From Mycolicibacter arupensis (GTDB taxonomy: Bacteria; Actinomycetota; Actinomycetes; Mycobacteriales; Mycobacteriaceae), in contig NZ_MVHH01000019.1 of the NCBI RefSeq assembly GCF_002086515.1, positions 1 to 64,000 of the forward strand: 64,000 nt of DNA. Reading direction: 5' to 3'. Shown piece after piece: positions 17,529 through 26,359 of the stretch. The position numbers and the translations under genes were made by a program. Under the pieces are notes generated by a model that searched no databases, was not told the DNA's origin, and saw only the letters and a list, made by a program, of their open reading frames with translations. The first letter of the stretch is position 1, and every line of letters begins with the position of its first letter.

Positions 17529-19046
17529 CTATCGGGAGATCCGATACACCGGATCGGTGCACTCGGTGCCCTCGGCGGACAGCACCCGCTTGAGCACTTT
17601 GAACGTCTCGGTGCGCGGCAACTCCCCGGCCACCCGCACATAAGACGGCCACTGCTTGGGTCCCAGATCGGGCTGCTCAGCCAGGAAAGCGCGGAAGTCG
17701 TCGGCGTCGAACGACGTTCCCCGGGCCAGCACCAGCGCGGCCATCACCTGATCGCCCACCGCGGGGTCCGGGACCGGATAGACCGCGACCTGAGCGACGG
17801 CGTTGTGGCGCAGCAGGATCCGCTCGATCGGTGCGGTACCGAGGTTCTCCCCGTCCACCCGCATCCAGTCGCCGAGCCGGCCGGCGAAGTAGGCGTAGCC
17901 GGCCTCGTCGCGGTAGGCCAGGTCGCCGGAGTGATACATCCCCCCGGCCATCCGCTGCGCCTCGGCCTCGGGATCGCGGTAGTAACCCCGAAACTGGCCG
18001 CGGCCACTGGCGTTCACCAGCTCGCCGACCACGCCCGGCAGGCACTCTTCACCCGTCTCGACATCGATGATGGTGTTGCCGTCGGTCAGCGGCCCCAGCG
18101 CCCCGGGCGGAGTGTCCGGGGTGCGCCCGATCGCGACCCCGCCCTCGGTCGAGCCGAAGGCGTCGATCACGGTGCACCCGAACCGGGTCGCGAAGCGCTC
18201 CAGGTCTCGTGGGGCGCCCTCGTTGCCGTAGAGCAGTCGTAACGGGTTGTCGGCATCGTCGGGCTGCGCCGGCGTGGCCAGCACATACGACAGCGGTTTG
18301 CCCACGTAGTTGGCGTAGGTCGCCCCGAATCGGCGCACATCGGGAATGAATCCAGAGGCGGAAAATTTGCGGCGCAACGCGATTGACGCACCGGCGGCCA
18401 CCGCCACCGACCAGCCCGCCATCACCGCGTTGGAGTGGAACAGCGGCATCGACAGATAGCAGACGTCGGCGGCCCCCAGTCCGAATCGTTGCGAGAGCAT
18501 CACCCCGGGGAATGCCGCCTTCCACTGGGTGCAGCGCACCGCCTTCGGGTCACCGCTGGTGCCCGAGGTGAAGATCAGCATGAACAGCTCGTCGGGGTCG
18601 GCCTGCCGGAAGCTCACCGGGGTGTCGGCAACACCGGCCAATTCCGATTGCCACGAGGGTGATTCGACATCGATCATGCCCGGAACCGAGACGTCGGCAG
18701 TGTTGTCGGCCAGCACCAGTTGGCAATCCGCGTGCGCCACGTCGCGCTCCAGGGCGGCGCCCCGGCGGGTGGGATTCAGGCCCACCGGCACGATGCCGGT
18801 CAGTGCCGCCGCCACCAGCATGGTCGAGAAGAACGGTGTATTGCCCAGCAGCACACCGACATGTGGCGGCTTTGCCGGATCGATCCGAGCCTGCAGCGCG
18901 GCCCCCAAACGGGCGCCGGCAGCGAGGTGATCTCGCCAGCTGACAAAGGTGTCCTCGTAGAAGACGCCGCGGTCGTCTACCTCGGCCAGGCGGCTCAGCA
19001 GTGCTGTGACGGTGGAAGGTTCGTCGATTTCGGCGGGTGCTGACAT
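17529..19046 (-). CDS. fadD17: Acyl-CoA synthetase FadD17
   Basis: This 505-residue adenylate-forming ligase matches FadD17 (Rv3506). The ATP-binding loop is LIFTSGTSGDPKAVRCT. The second motif is IDAFGSTEGG, and the C-terminal hinge and lysine region reads GRLGDWMRVDGENL and LPRTETFKVLKRVL. FadD17 acts on steroid side-chain carboxylates of the C24-branched type alongside FadD19, and can activate related acyl chains. In M. tuberculosis it follows fadE26-fadE27 directly. Here a plus-strand SnoaL-like gene sits between fadE27 and fadD17, so fadD17 probably needs its own promoter. Confidence 0.94.
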   Translation of the reverse strand: MSAPAEIDEPSTVTALLSRLAEVDDRGVFYEDTFVSWRDHLAAGARLGAALQARIDPAKPPHVGVLLGNTPFFSTMLVAAALTGIVPVGLNPTRRGAALERDVAHADCQLVLADNTADVSVPGMIDVESPSWQSELAGVADTPVSFRQADPDELFMLIFTSGTSGDPKAVRCTQWKAAFPGVMLSQRFGLGAADVCYLSMPLFHSNAVMAGWSVAVAAGASIALRRKFSASGFIPDVRRFGATYANYVGKPLSYVLATPAQPDDADNPLRLLYGNEGAPRDLERFATRFGCTVIDAFGSTEGGVAIGRTPDTPPGALGPLTDGNTIIDVETGEECLPGVVGELVNASGRGQFRGYYRDPEAEAQRMAGGMYHSGDLAYRDEAGYAYFAGRLGDWMRVDGENLGTAPIERILLRHNAVAQVAVYPVPDPAVGDQVMAALVLARGTSFDADDFRAFLAEQPDLGPKQWPSYVRVAGELPRTETFKVLKRVLSAEGTECTDPVYRISR

Positions 19047-19075
19047 GGTGATCAGATTAGTGTTGGAATAGAGCG

Positions 19076-19594
19076 GTGACTGATTCGCAGGCCTTGAACG
19101 CCGTAGACGCCATAGCAGCCCTGAAACACATCGCCGACGTCGATGCCATCAAACAGGTCAAGTACCGCTACATGCGGGCCTTGGACACCAAACACTGGGA
19201 CGACTTCGAAGCCACCCTGTCCGACGACGTCACTGCCGCCTACGGCCAGTCGATGGGCAACAAGCACACGTTCACCGGCCGTGCGGAGCTGGTCGAGTTC
19301 ATGCGGAACTCCCTTCCCGGCAACGTCATCACCGAGCACCGGGTGAACCATCCCGAGATCACCCTCACGGGCCCGGACACCGCAACGGGCATCTGGTACC
19401 TGCAGGATCGGGTGATCGTTCCCGACGTCAACCTGATGCTGATCGGGGCAGGTTTCTACCACGACACGTACTGCCGCACCGCCGACGGCTGGAAGTTCAG
19501 CCACACCGGCTACGACCGGACCTACGACGCCACCGTGGCCCTGACGGATCTGCCAGGTTTCAAGGTGACCTTCGGGGATGCGCTGAACCGCTAG
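19076..19594 (+). CDS. SnoaL-like (NTF2 superfamily) protein
   Basis: This 172-residue protein has the NTF2/SnoaL-like layout: a helical start DAIKQVKYRYMRALDTKHWDDFEATLSDDV, then HRVNHPEITLTGPDTATGIWYLQD and a C-terminal sheet with YHDTYCRTADGWKFSHTGYDR. Members include steroid isomerases, hydratases and ring-modifying enzymes, and several act in sterol pathways. The start is a GTG at 19076. It is inserted in opposite orientation between fadD17 and fadE27, splitting what is one operon in M. tuberculosis. It shares a 29-base divergent gap with fadD17. A steroid substrate is a context-based guess. Confidence 0.83.
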   Translation: MTDSQALNAVDAIAALKHIADVDAIKQVKYRYMRALDTKHWDDFEATLSDDVTAAYGQSMGNKHTFTGRAELVEFMRNSLPGNVITEHRVNHPEITLTGPDTATGIWYLQDRVIVPDVNLMLIGAGFYHDTYCRTADGWKFSHTGYDRTYDATVALTDLPGFKVTFGDALNR

Positions 19595-19613
19595 AACTTT
19601 CCTACGCAGCCCA

Positions 19614-20711
19614 CTATGCGGGCGTGTCGGCCAGTTCGCGGCCGATCGTCAGCAACGCTCCGGTGGCGCCGCCAAGCGCGAACTCGGTTTGCTTGGCGGC
19701 CAGGAAGTATCGGTGGATCGGGTGGTCGATGTCGATGCCCACTCCGCCGTGAATGTGGACGATGCTGTGGGCCACCCGGTGGCCGGCCTCGGCCGCCCAG
19801 AACGCGGCGGTGGCCACCTGGGTGGTGGCGGGCAGGCCTTCGCTGACTCGCCACGCCGCCTGGGTCAGCGTGAGCCGCAGTCCCTTGACATCGATGTAGC
19901 CGTCGGCCAACCGCTGCGACACCGCCTGGAAGCTTCCGATCGGCTTGTCGAACTGCTCGCGCTCACGGGCGTACTGGGCGGTCAGGGCCAGGCCGCGCTC
20001 GAGCACGCCCAGCTGGTAGGCGCTGTGGCCCAGCGCTGCCACGCTGATCAGGTGGTCGAGCACCTCAGCGCCGCCCACGAGGCGGTCCGCCGCAAGATCG
20101 GTCCCTGACAGCTCCAGGTGGCCGACGCTGCCCCGGCCCGTGGTGGCCAGTGCGGTCACCGTGACGCCAGGGTCGGACGCGGCCACCAAGAAGACCGCTG
20201 GGCCGGAATCGGTTTCGGTCGCCACCAGGAAGGCATCGGCGACGGAGGCGAAACCGACCTGGGTGCGGGTGCCGGTGAGGCGATACCCGTCACCGGCGGC
20301 GGCCGCCCGGACCGGGCCTTCGCCCATGTCGCCGTCGAGGGCCACGGTGAGGATCTTGTCGCCGGCGACGGCCGGGGCACCCCAGGCCTGCTGCAGATCG
20401 GCCGAGCCGAACTTGGCCAGCGTCTCGGCGGCCAGCACCACCGACTCCAGGTAGGGCACCGCGGCCAACTGGCGACCCAGCGCGGTCAGGATCGCGGTCT
20501 GCTCCAGCACGCCGAACCCGCCGCCGCCCAGCGACTCGTTCGCCGCGCTGGACACCACGTCGGCGTCGATCAGCTTGCGCCACAGCTCGGTGTCGAAGCG
20601 CTCCGGCAGCCCGTCCAGCTCACGCTGGTGATCGGGCGTGCACACCGCGTCCACGATGGTGCCGACCAGGCCCGAAAGGTCGTCAGATGCTTCGGTAGTG
20701 GTGAAGTCCAT
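19614..20711 (-). CDS. fadE27: Acyl-CoA dehydrogenase FadE27 (ChsE5), beta subunit
   Basis: This 365-residue acyl-CoA dehydrogenase homologue matches FadE27 (Rv3505). It pairs with FadE26 as an alpha2beta2 enzyme (ChsE4-ChsE5) that dehydrogenates cholesterol side-chain CoA esters. The FAD-domain signatures FDKPIGSFQAVSQRLAD and HIHGGVGIDIDHPIHRYF are clear. The partner subunits of these heteromers divide the catalytic and FAD-binding roles, which explains the slightly short length. It lies 35 bases downstream of fadE26 and is almost certainly co-transcribed from the KstR-controlled promoter near 21990. Confidence 0.95.
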   Translation of the reverse strand: MDFTTTEASDDLSGLVGTIVDAVCTPDHQRELDGLPERFDTELWRKLIDADVVSSAANESLGGGGFGVLEQTAILTALGRQLAAVPYLESVVLAAETLAKFGSADLQQAWGAPAVAGDKILTVALDGDMGEGPVRAAAAGDGYRLTGTRTQVGFASVADAFLVATETDSGPAVFLVAASDPGVTVTALATTGRGSVGHLELSGTDLAADRLVGGAEVLDHLISVAALGHSAYQLGVLERGLALTAQYAREREQFDKPIGSFQAVSQRLADGYIDVKGLRLTLTQAAWRVSEGLPATTQVATAAFWAAEAGHRVAHSIVHIHGGVGIDIDHPIHRYFLAAKQTEFALGGATGALLTIGRELADTPA

Positions 20712-20746
20712 GAGTACTTGCCTCCAAAGTCTTTGGGGTCGTCAGG

Positions 20747-21925
20747 TCAGCGGTTACGGGGCAGGCCCAGGGCAACCATGCCGATGATGTCGCGCTGCAC
20801 CTCGTTGGTGCCGCCGCCGAAGGTGAGGATCAAGCACGCCCGGTGCATCCGCTCCACCCGGCCGCGCAGCAGCGCGCCGGGGGAGTCCTGGCGCACGGTG
20901 GCCGCGGTGCCGAGCACCTCCATCAGCAGTCGGTAGGCCTCGGTCGCCAGTTCGGTACCGAAAACCTTTGCCGCCGAGGCGTCCGCCGGGGACGGGGCTG
21001 CCTTATCGGTGGAGGCCAGCTCCCAGTTGATCAGCTTGAGGACCTCAGCCTTGGCCAACACCTTGGCCAGGTTGAGCTGCACCCACTGCGAATCGATGAT
21101 CCGGTTGCCTTGGGCGTCCTTGGTGTTCTGCGCCCACTCGCGGACCTCTTCGAGGGCCACCAGGATCGGCTGCGCCGAGACCAGGGCAACCCGCTCGTGG
21201 TTGAGCTGGTTGGTCACCAGCTTCCAGCCGGCATGCTCTTCGCCGACCAGGCTGGTGACCGGCACTCGCACGTCCTGGTAGTAGGTGGCGCTGGTGTCCG
21301 GACCGGCCATGGTGTGCACCGGGGTCCAGGAGAAGCCCTCGGCCGTGGTCGGCACGATCAGCATCGAGATGCCGCGGTGCTTCTTGGCCTCCGGGTTGGT
21401 CCGCGCGGCCAGCCACACGTAATCGGCGTAGGCGATCAACGACGTCCACATCTTCTGGCCGTTGATCACGTACTCGTCGCCGTCACGCACCGCGGTGGTG
21501 CGCAGCGAGGCCAGGTCCGTGCCGGCGCCCGGCTCGGAATAGCCGATCGCGAAGTGCAGCTCGCCGGCGGCGATCTTGGGCAGGAAGAACTTCTTCTGCT
21601 CTTCGGTGCCGAACGCCATGATGGTCGGGGCCACGCTGTTGATGGTCAGGAACGGCACCGGGGCGCCGGCGATGGCGGCCTCGTCGGTGAAGATCAGCTG
21701 CTCCATCGGAGAACGCGCCTGGCCGCCGTACTCCGTGGGCCAGCTCAGGGTCAGCCAACCGTCCTTGCCCATCTGGGCCACGGTCTCGCGGTAGACGTTG
21801 CCGGTGCCGTACTCACCCTGCGTCGAGCTCAGGGCCTCGCGGCGCTCCGGCGTCATCAGCGTGGTGAAGTAGGACCTCAGTTCGCTGCGCAGCTCTTCTT
21901 GGGCCGGCGTATAGCTGATCTGCAT
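20747..21925 (-). CDS. fadE26: Acyl-CoA dehydrogenase FadE26 (ChsE4), alpha subunit
   Basis: This 392-residue acyl-CoA dehydrogenase matches FadE26 (Rv3504), the catalytic partner of FadE27 in the first dehydrogenation of steroid side-chain CoA esters. Motifs include FAIGYSEPGAGTDLASLRT, YVINGQKMWTSLIAYADY and the C-terminal FGGGTNEVQRDIIGMVALGLPRNR. It is first in a leftward operon with fadE27 and is divergent from fdxD. A consensus KstR operator sits 58 bases upstream of its ATG. The start at 21925 is preceded by a purine-rich GGGGGAG site. Confidence 0.96.
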   Translation of the reverse strand: MQISYTPAQEELRSELRSYFTTLMTPERREALSSTQGEYGTGNVYRETVAQMGKDGWLTLSWPTEYGGQARSPMEQLIFTDEAAIAGAPVPFLTINSVAPTIMAFGTEEQKKFFLPKIAAGELHFAIGYSEPGAGTDLASLRTTAVRDGDEYVINGQKMWTSLIAYADYVWLAARTNPEAKKHRGISMLIVPTTAEGFSWTPVHTMAGPDTSATYYQDVRVPVTSLVGEEHAGWKLVTNQLNHERVALVSAQPILVALEEVREWAQNTKDAQGNRIIDSQWVQLNLAKVLAKAEVLKLINWELASTDKAAPSPADASAAKVFGTELATEAYRLLMEVLGTAATVRQDSPGALLRGRVERMHRACLILTFGGGTNEVQRDIIGMVALGLPRNR

Positions 21926-21982
21926 CGGGGGAGTCCTTCGCGGGTGATCGGTGTCACGATAAGATTCGGTTCGACAGCCCGT

Positions 21983-21996
21983 TGTAACACGTTCTA
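21983..21996. promoter_or_regulatory. KstR operator between fadE26 and fdxD
   Basis: TGTAACACGTTCTA is identical to the operator at 4904-4917 and fits TnnAACnnGTTnnA fully. It lies in the divergent fadE26/fdxD gap, so it probably controls both fadE26-fadE27 and fdxD-hsd4A. Confidence 0.85.
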
Positions 21997-22116
21997 GTCC
22001 CGGGGTCCAACGGCCCTAGCGGGTCGTGCGGGCAAGCTGTCGGATCGTATGGTGACACTAGTGGACGACGACGGCCGGAAAAGCTCGGTCGGCGCAGGGC
22101 TTTTACAGGAGATGTC

Positions 22117-22311
22117 ATGCGAGTTGAGGTAGATCTGGATCGGTGCGAGGGCAACGCGATTTGCGTCGGAATCGACCCCGACCTGTTCGATCTGAACGAC
22201 GACGAGCAGGCAGAGGTCAAACTCGCCCCCGTCCCGGCCGACCGGGAAGCTCACGCCGAGCAGGCCATCGCTGAGTGCCCGCGCGCCGCGTTGCGCCGCG
22301 TCGAGGACTAA
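22117..22311 (+). CDS. fdxD: 3Fe-4S ferredoxin FdxD
   Basis: This 64-residue ferredoxin (Rv3503c-like) has cluster ligands Cys10 and Cys16 in RCEGNAICVG and Cys54 in AECPRAAL. The third of the four classical positions is Asn13, the CxxNxxC pattern seen in mycobacterial 3Fe-4S ferredoxins that serve P450s. It lies inside the cholesterol regulon, so it probably feeds electrons to a steroid P450 such as CYP142 here or CYP125 elsewhere, or to a FadE partner system. The ATG at 22117 follows an AGGAG site. Confidence 0.95.
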   Translation: MRVEVDLDRCEGNAICVGIDPDLFDLNDDEQAEVKLAPVPADREAHAEQAIAECPRAALRRVED

Positions 22312-22393
22312 GCCCGCCCCGGGCAACGACTAGAGGTATTCATAACCGCCGACGACCACGAGGTACGCCGGCGAGATATAAGGAGCGGCGTAG

Positions 22394-23305
22394 ATGACTG
22401 ACAACGCGATCGATCTGACCGGCAAGGTCGCAGTGGTGACCGGCGCGGCCGCCGGTCTGGGACGTGCGGAGGCGATCGGGCTGGCCCGGTCCGGAGCCAC
22501 TGTCGTCGTCAACGACATCGCTCCGGCGCTGGAATCCTCTGACGTCATCGACGAGATCGCCGCGGCAGGCGGCAAGGGTGTGCCGGTGGCCGGCGACATC
22601 AGCCAGCGGTCCACCGCCGACGAGCTCATCAGCACCGCCGACGGCCTGGGCGGGCTCAACATCGTGGTGAACAACGCCGGTATCACCCGTGACCGGATGC
22701 TGTTCAACATGTCCGACGAGGACTTCGACGCGGTGATCGCGGTACACCTGCGGGGGCACTTCCTGCTGACCCGCAACGCGGCGGCCTACTGGCGGCAGAA
22801 GTCCAAGGAGTCCGACGCCGGCATCTACGGCCGCATCGTCAACACCTCCTCGGAGGCTGGACTGATGGGCCCGGTCGGCCAGGCCAACTACGGCGCGGCC
22901 AAGGCGGGCATCACCGCACTGACGCTCTCGGCGAGCCGGGCGCTGAGTCGCTACGGCGTCACCGCCAACGCGATCTGCCCGCGGGCCCGTACCGCGATGA
23001 CCGCTGAGGTGTTCGGCGCCGCTCCCGATGCTGATTCCGGGGACGTCGACCCGTTGTCGCCTGAGCACGTCGTGACACTCGTCCGGTTCCTGGCCTCACC
23101 GGCCTCGGCGGCGGTGAGCGGTCAGGTGTTCGTCGTCTACGGACCCGAGGTGACGCTGATGGCTGCGCCCACCGTGGAACGCAAGTTCAGCGCCGACGGA
23201 CAGGCGTGGGACCCGGCGGGACTGTCGGACACGCTGGCAAATTACTTCGCCGGGCGCGACCCGGCCCGGACCTTCTCCGCCTCAGAGTTGATGGCCGGGG
23301 CTTAA
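22394..23305 (+). CDS. hsd4A: Hsd4A, 17-beta-hydroxysteroid dehydrogenase / 3-hydroxyacyl-CoA dehydrogenase
   Basis: This 303-residue short-chain dehydrogenase matches mycobacterial Hsd4A (Rv3502c). The NAD-binding motif is TGAAAGLGRA, NNAG follows, and the catalytic Tyr-Lys pair is in YGAAKAG. The enzyme oxidises the C22-hydroxyl of steroid side-chain CoA esters (the hydroxyacyl-CoA step) and also acts on 17-hydroxysteroids. The ATG at 22394 follows AAGGAG. It is 82 bases downstream of fdxD, probably in the same transcript. A KstR operator begins eight bases after its stop codon, marking the start of the mce4 promoter region. Confidence 0.93.
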   Translation: MTDNAIDLTGKVAVVTGAAAGLGRAEAIGLARSGATVVVNDIAPALESSDVIDEIAAAGGKGVPVAGDISQRSTADELISTADGLGGLNIVVNNAGITRDRMLFNMSDEDFDAVIAVHLRGHFLLTRNAAAYWRQKSKESDAGIYGRIVNTSSEAGLMGPVGQANYGAAKAGITALTLSASRALSRYGVTANAICPRARTAMTAEVFGAAPDADSGDVDPLSPEHVVTLVRFLASPASAAVSGQVFVVYGPEVTLMAAPTVERKFSADGQAWDPAGLSDTLANYFAGRDPARTFSASELMAGA

Positions 23306-23312
23306 TCGCAAC

Positions 23313-23326
23313 TAGAACGTGTTACA
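23313..23326. promoter_or_regulatory. KstR operator 1 upstream of the mce4 operon
   Basis: TAGAACGTGTTACA matches TnnAACnnGTTnnA at all fixed positions. It lies just after the hsd4A stop, about 215 bases before the yrbE4A start. Confidence 0.8.
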
Positions 23327-23401
23327 GCGAGGCGTGGGTCACACTGGCTCATGACCAGGCAAAATAGCTGTGGAATCGGTGTAAACATGTTCTTTGACAC
23401 T

Positions 23402-23415
23402 GCGAACGCGTTCTA
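23402..23415. promoter_or_regulatory. KstR operator 2 (one mismatch) upstream of yrbE4A
   Basis: GCGAACGCGTTCTA matches the KstR consensus except for G in place of the leading T. Its core GAACGCGTTC is a perfect palindrome. A weaker AACATGTT half-match lies at 23384-23391. Tandem sites may give tighter repression of the transporter operon. Confidence 0.65.
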
Positions 23416-23541
23416 GTTAGTATGGTCCAGCTCACGTTGGTCGACGATCGAATTACGCGAATGACGTCGGCTCTCGGAGGTTGGCGGATACAGTTTTGCG
23501 ACCACACACCCCGGAATCCTGACCTGAGGGAAGGACACGCC

Positions 23542-24306
23542 TTGATCGAACAGCTCACGGTTCCGGCTCGGGCCGTGGGCGGTTTCGTCGAGATGTCGCT
23601 GGAGACGTTTCGGGCCATGTTCCGCCGGCCGTTCCAGGGGCGCGAGTTCCTCGACCAGACCTGGATGATCGCGCGCGTCTCGCTGCTGCCGACGGTGCTG
23701 GTGGCGATCCCGTTCACCGTGCTGGTGGCGTTCACCCTCAACATCCTGCTGCGCGAGATCGGCGCCGCCGACTTGTCCGGCGCCGGAACGGCGTTCGGCA
23801 CCATCACCCAGCTGGGCCCGGTGGTCACCGTGCTCGTGGTGGCCGGCGCCGGCGCGACCGCGATCTGTGCGGATCTGGGGGCGCGAACCATTCGCGAAGA
23901 GATCGACGCCATGCGCGTGCTCGGCATCGACCCGATCCAGCGGTTGGTGGTGCCCCGGGCCCTGGCGTCGACCTTCGTGGCACTGATGCTCAACGGCCTG
24001 GTGTGCGCGATCGGCCTGGTGGGCGGCTACGTGTTCTCCGTCTTCCTGCAGGGCGTCAACCCCGGCGCCTTCATCAACGGGCTCACCGTGCTCACCGGGC
24101 TCGGTGAACTGGTGATGGCCGAGATCAAGGCGCTGCTGTTCGGTACCGCCGCCGGCCTGATCGGCTGTTACCGCGGGCTCACCGCCAAGGGCGGACCTCA
24201 GGGCGTGGGCAACGCTGTCAACGAAACCGTTGTCTACGCCTTTATTTGTCTGTTCGTCATCAACGTGGTCATGACCGCGATCAGCGTCCGGGTGTTGGTC
24301 AAATGA
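23542..24306 (+). CDS. yrbE4A: MlaE-type permease YrbE4A of the Mce4 cholesterol importer
   Basis: This 254-residue integral membrane protein is collinear with YrbE4A (Rv3501c) and has the MlaE permease signature ICADLGARTIREEIDAMRVLGIDP. About five to six membrane segments are visible. It forms the inner-membrane channel of Mce4 with YrbE4B, powered by an MceG-type ATPase that is not encoded in this window. I set the start at the TTG at 23542 (LIEQLTVPARAVGG, matching family length), preceded by AGGGAAGG. The frame is open upstream to 23422 across the operator region, which argues against the longer form. Confidence 0.95.
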   Translation: MIEQLTVPARAVGGFVEMSLETFRAMFRRPFQGREFLDQTWMIARVSLLPTVLVAIPFTVLVAFTLNILLREIGAADLSGAGTAFGTITQLGPVVTVLVVAGAGATAICADLGARTIREEIDAMRVLGIDPIQRLVVPRALASTFVALMLNGLVCAIGLVGGYVFSVFLQGVNPGAFINGLTVLTGLGELVMAEIKALLFGTAAGLIGCYRGLTAKGGPQGVGNAVNETVVYAFICLFVINVVMTAISVRVLVK

Positions 24307-25145
24307 GTTACGACGCCACGTTGCGTTTCCGGCGCTTGTTCCGCGGCGTGCCCAAGGCCGTCGACAACTTCGGTGAGCAGGCACTGTTCTACGCCGAATC
24401 GATCCGCTACGTCCCCAACGCGCTGACCCGGTACCGCAAGGAGACCATCCGGCTGATCGCCGAGATCACCATGGGCACCGGCGCGCTGGCCATCATCGGC
24501 GGCACCGTCGGAGTGGCGACCTTCCTCACCCTGGCCTCCGGCGGAGTGATCGCGGTCCAGGGCTTCTCCTCGCTGGGCAATATCGGTATCGAGGCGTTGA
24601 CCGGCTTCCTGTCCGCCTTCCTCAACGTGCGGATCGTCGCACCCGTGGTGGCCGGTATCGCACTGGCTGCCACGATCGGCGCCGGCACCACCGCCCAGCT
24701 GGGCGCCATGCGGGTCGCCGAGGAGATCGACGCCGTCGAATCGATGGCCGTGCACGCCATTTCCTACCTGGTGTCCACTCGCCTGGTGGCCGGACTGATC
24801 GCGATCATCCCGCTGTATTCACTGTCGGTGCTGGCCGCGTTCTTTGCTGCGCGGTCCACCACGGTGTTCATCAACGCCCAGTCGCCAGGCCTGTATGACC
24901 ACTACTTCGACACGTTCCTGATCCCCACCGACCTGCTGTGGTCATTCCTGCAGGCCATCATCATGTCGGTCGCGGTGATGCTGGTGCACACCAATTACGG
25001 CTTCAACGCTGCCGGCGGGCCCGTCGGGGTGGGTATCGCTGTCGGTCAGGCCGTGCGTACCTCGCTGGTGGTCGTCGTGGTCATCACGCTGTTCGTTTCA
25101 CTCGCCGTGTACGGCGGGTCCGGTAACTTCAATCTTTCGGGCTAG
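24303..25145 (+). CDS. yrbE4B: MlaE-type permease YrbE4B of the Mce4 importer
   Basis: This 280-residue partner permease matches YrbE4B (Rv3500c). The conserved segment GAMRVAEEIDAVESMAVHAISYLVSTR is present, and about five to six membrane helices are visible. Its ATG overlaps the yrbE4A stop (ATGA), so the two permeases are translationally coupled. It acts in the cytoplasmic membrane to move sterol delivered by the Mce4 hexamer. Confidence 0.97.
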   Translation: MSYDATLRFRRLFRGVPKAVDNFGEQALFYAESIRYVPNALTRYRKETIRLIAEITMGTGALAIIGGTVGVATFLTLASGGVIAVQGFSSLGNIGIEALTGFLSAFLNVRIVAPVVAGIALAATIGAGTTAQLGAMRVAEEIDAVESMAVHAISYLVSTRLVAGLIAIIPLYSLSVLAAFFAARSTTVFINAQSPGLYDHYFDTFLIPTDLLWSFLQAIIMSVAVMLVHTNYGFNAAGGPVGVGIAVGQAVRTSLVVVVVITLFVSLAVYGGSGNFNLSG

Positions 25146-25159
25146 CAGGGGATATACAC

Positions 25160-26359
25160 GTGCAAACGGGATCGTCTCGTACCCAGGTGAGGCTTGCTGC
25201 GGCAATCCTCGGTGCGATCCTGCTTGCCGCCACCGTCTTCACCTATATGTCTTACGTGTCGGTCTTCAGTTCCACCGACAAGGTCACCGTCACCTCGCCG
25301 CGGGCCGGCCTGGTGATGGAACAAGACGCCAAGGTCAAGTATCGCGGCATCCAGGTCGGCAAGGTGAAGTCGATCGCCTATCAGGGCGATCAGGCCAAGC
25401 TGTCGCTGGCGATCGACAGCTCCGCCATGCATCAGATCCCGTCCAACGCCGCGGTGCACATCGCCGGCAACACCATCTTCGGGGCCAAATCGGTGGAGTT
25501 CATTCCGCCGCCGGTGCCGTCCGGCGCGGCGCTGCGCAACGGTGCGAACGTTCCGGCGACCGCGGTGCAGCTCGAGGTCAACACCCTGTTTCAGAAGCTG
25601 ACCGATGTGCTGGACAAGATCGACCCGGTGCAGCTCAACGGCTCCGTCAGCGCGCTGGCCGAAGGTCTGCGGGGCAACGGGGACAACCTGGGCGCGCTGC
25701 TGTCCGGGCTGAACAGCTACCTGGGCAAGTTCAATCCGAAACTGCCCCAGTTGCAGACGGGCTTCGCCAAGACCGCGATAGTCGGCAACATCTACGGCGA
25801 TGCCGCCCCGGACCTAGCCACGACCTTCGACAACGTCCCCGCGATCAGTAAGACCTTGGTCGATCAGCGGGAGAACCTGAACAAGGCGTTGCTGGCGACG
25901 ACCGGATTGGCCAACAACGGCTACGACACCTTCGCCCCGGCCGCTGACGATTTCATCGCCGGGGTCCAGCGCTTCCGCGCCATGAGCAGCCTGCTGGCCG
26001 AGTACTCGCCGGAGTTCGGTTGCCTCCTCAAGGGCATCGAAAAGGCCCTGGAGCGTTTCGGCCCGTCGCTGGGTGGCACCAAGCCGGCCCTGTATGTGCA
26101 GTCCAGCTTCATCCCGGGCGCACCGGCCTACACCTACCCGGAGAGCCTGCCGGTGGCCAACGCGACCGGCGGGCCGAACTGCCGCGGATTGCCCGATCTG
26201 CCGAGCAAGCAGTACGGAGGTTCCTGGTTCCGGTCGCCGTTCCTGGTGACCGACAGCGCCTACATCCCGTTCCAGCCCAACACTGAGGTCCAGTTCGACG
26301 CCCCCTCCACAGCGCAGTTCCTCTTCAACGGGGCCTTCGCGGAACGGGATGAATACTGA
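25160..26359 (+). CDS. mce4A: Mce4A, cholesterol-import MCE protein
   Basis: This 399-residue protein has one N-terminal membrane segment (LAAAILGAILLAATVFTYMSYV). It is followed by an MCE/MlaD beta domain (about 40-120; VKYRGIQVGKVKSIAYQGDQAKLSLAID) and a helical tail. It matches Mce4A (Rv3499c), a subunit of the cell-envelope sterol conduit. The GTG at 25160 has an AGGGGA site. It follows yrbE4B by 14 bases and its stop overlaps the mce4B start by one base (TGATG). Confidence 0.97.
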   Translation: MQTGSSRTQVRLAAAILGAILLAATVFTYMSYVSVFSSTDKVTVTSPRAGLVMEQDAKVKYRGIQVGKVKSIAYQGDQAKLSLAIDSSAMHQIPSNAAVHIAGNTIFGAKSVEFIPPPVPSGAALRNGANVPATAVQLEVNTLFQKLTDVLDKIDPVQLNGSVSALAEGLRGNGDNLGALLSGLNSYLGKFNPKLPQLQTGFAKTAIVGNIYGDAAPDLATTFDNVPAISKTLVDQRENLNKALLATTGLANNGYDTFAPAADDFIAGVQRFRAMSSLLAEYSPEFGCLLKGIEKALERFGPSLGGTKPALYVQSSFIPGAPAYTYPESLPVANATGGPNCRGLPDLPSKQYGGSWFRSPFLVTDSAYIPFQPNTEVQFDAPSTAQFLFNGAFAERDEY

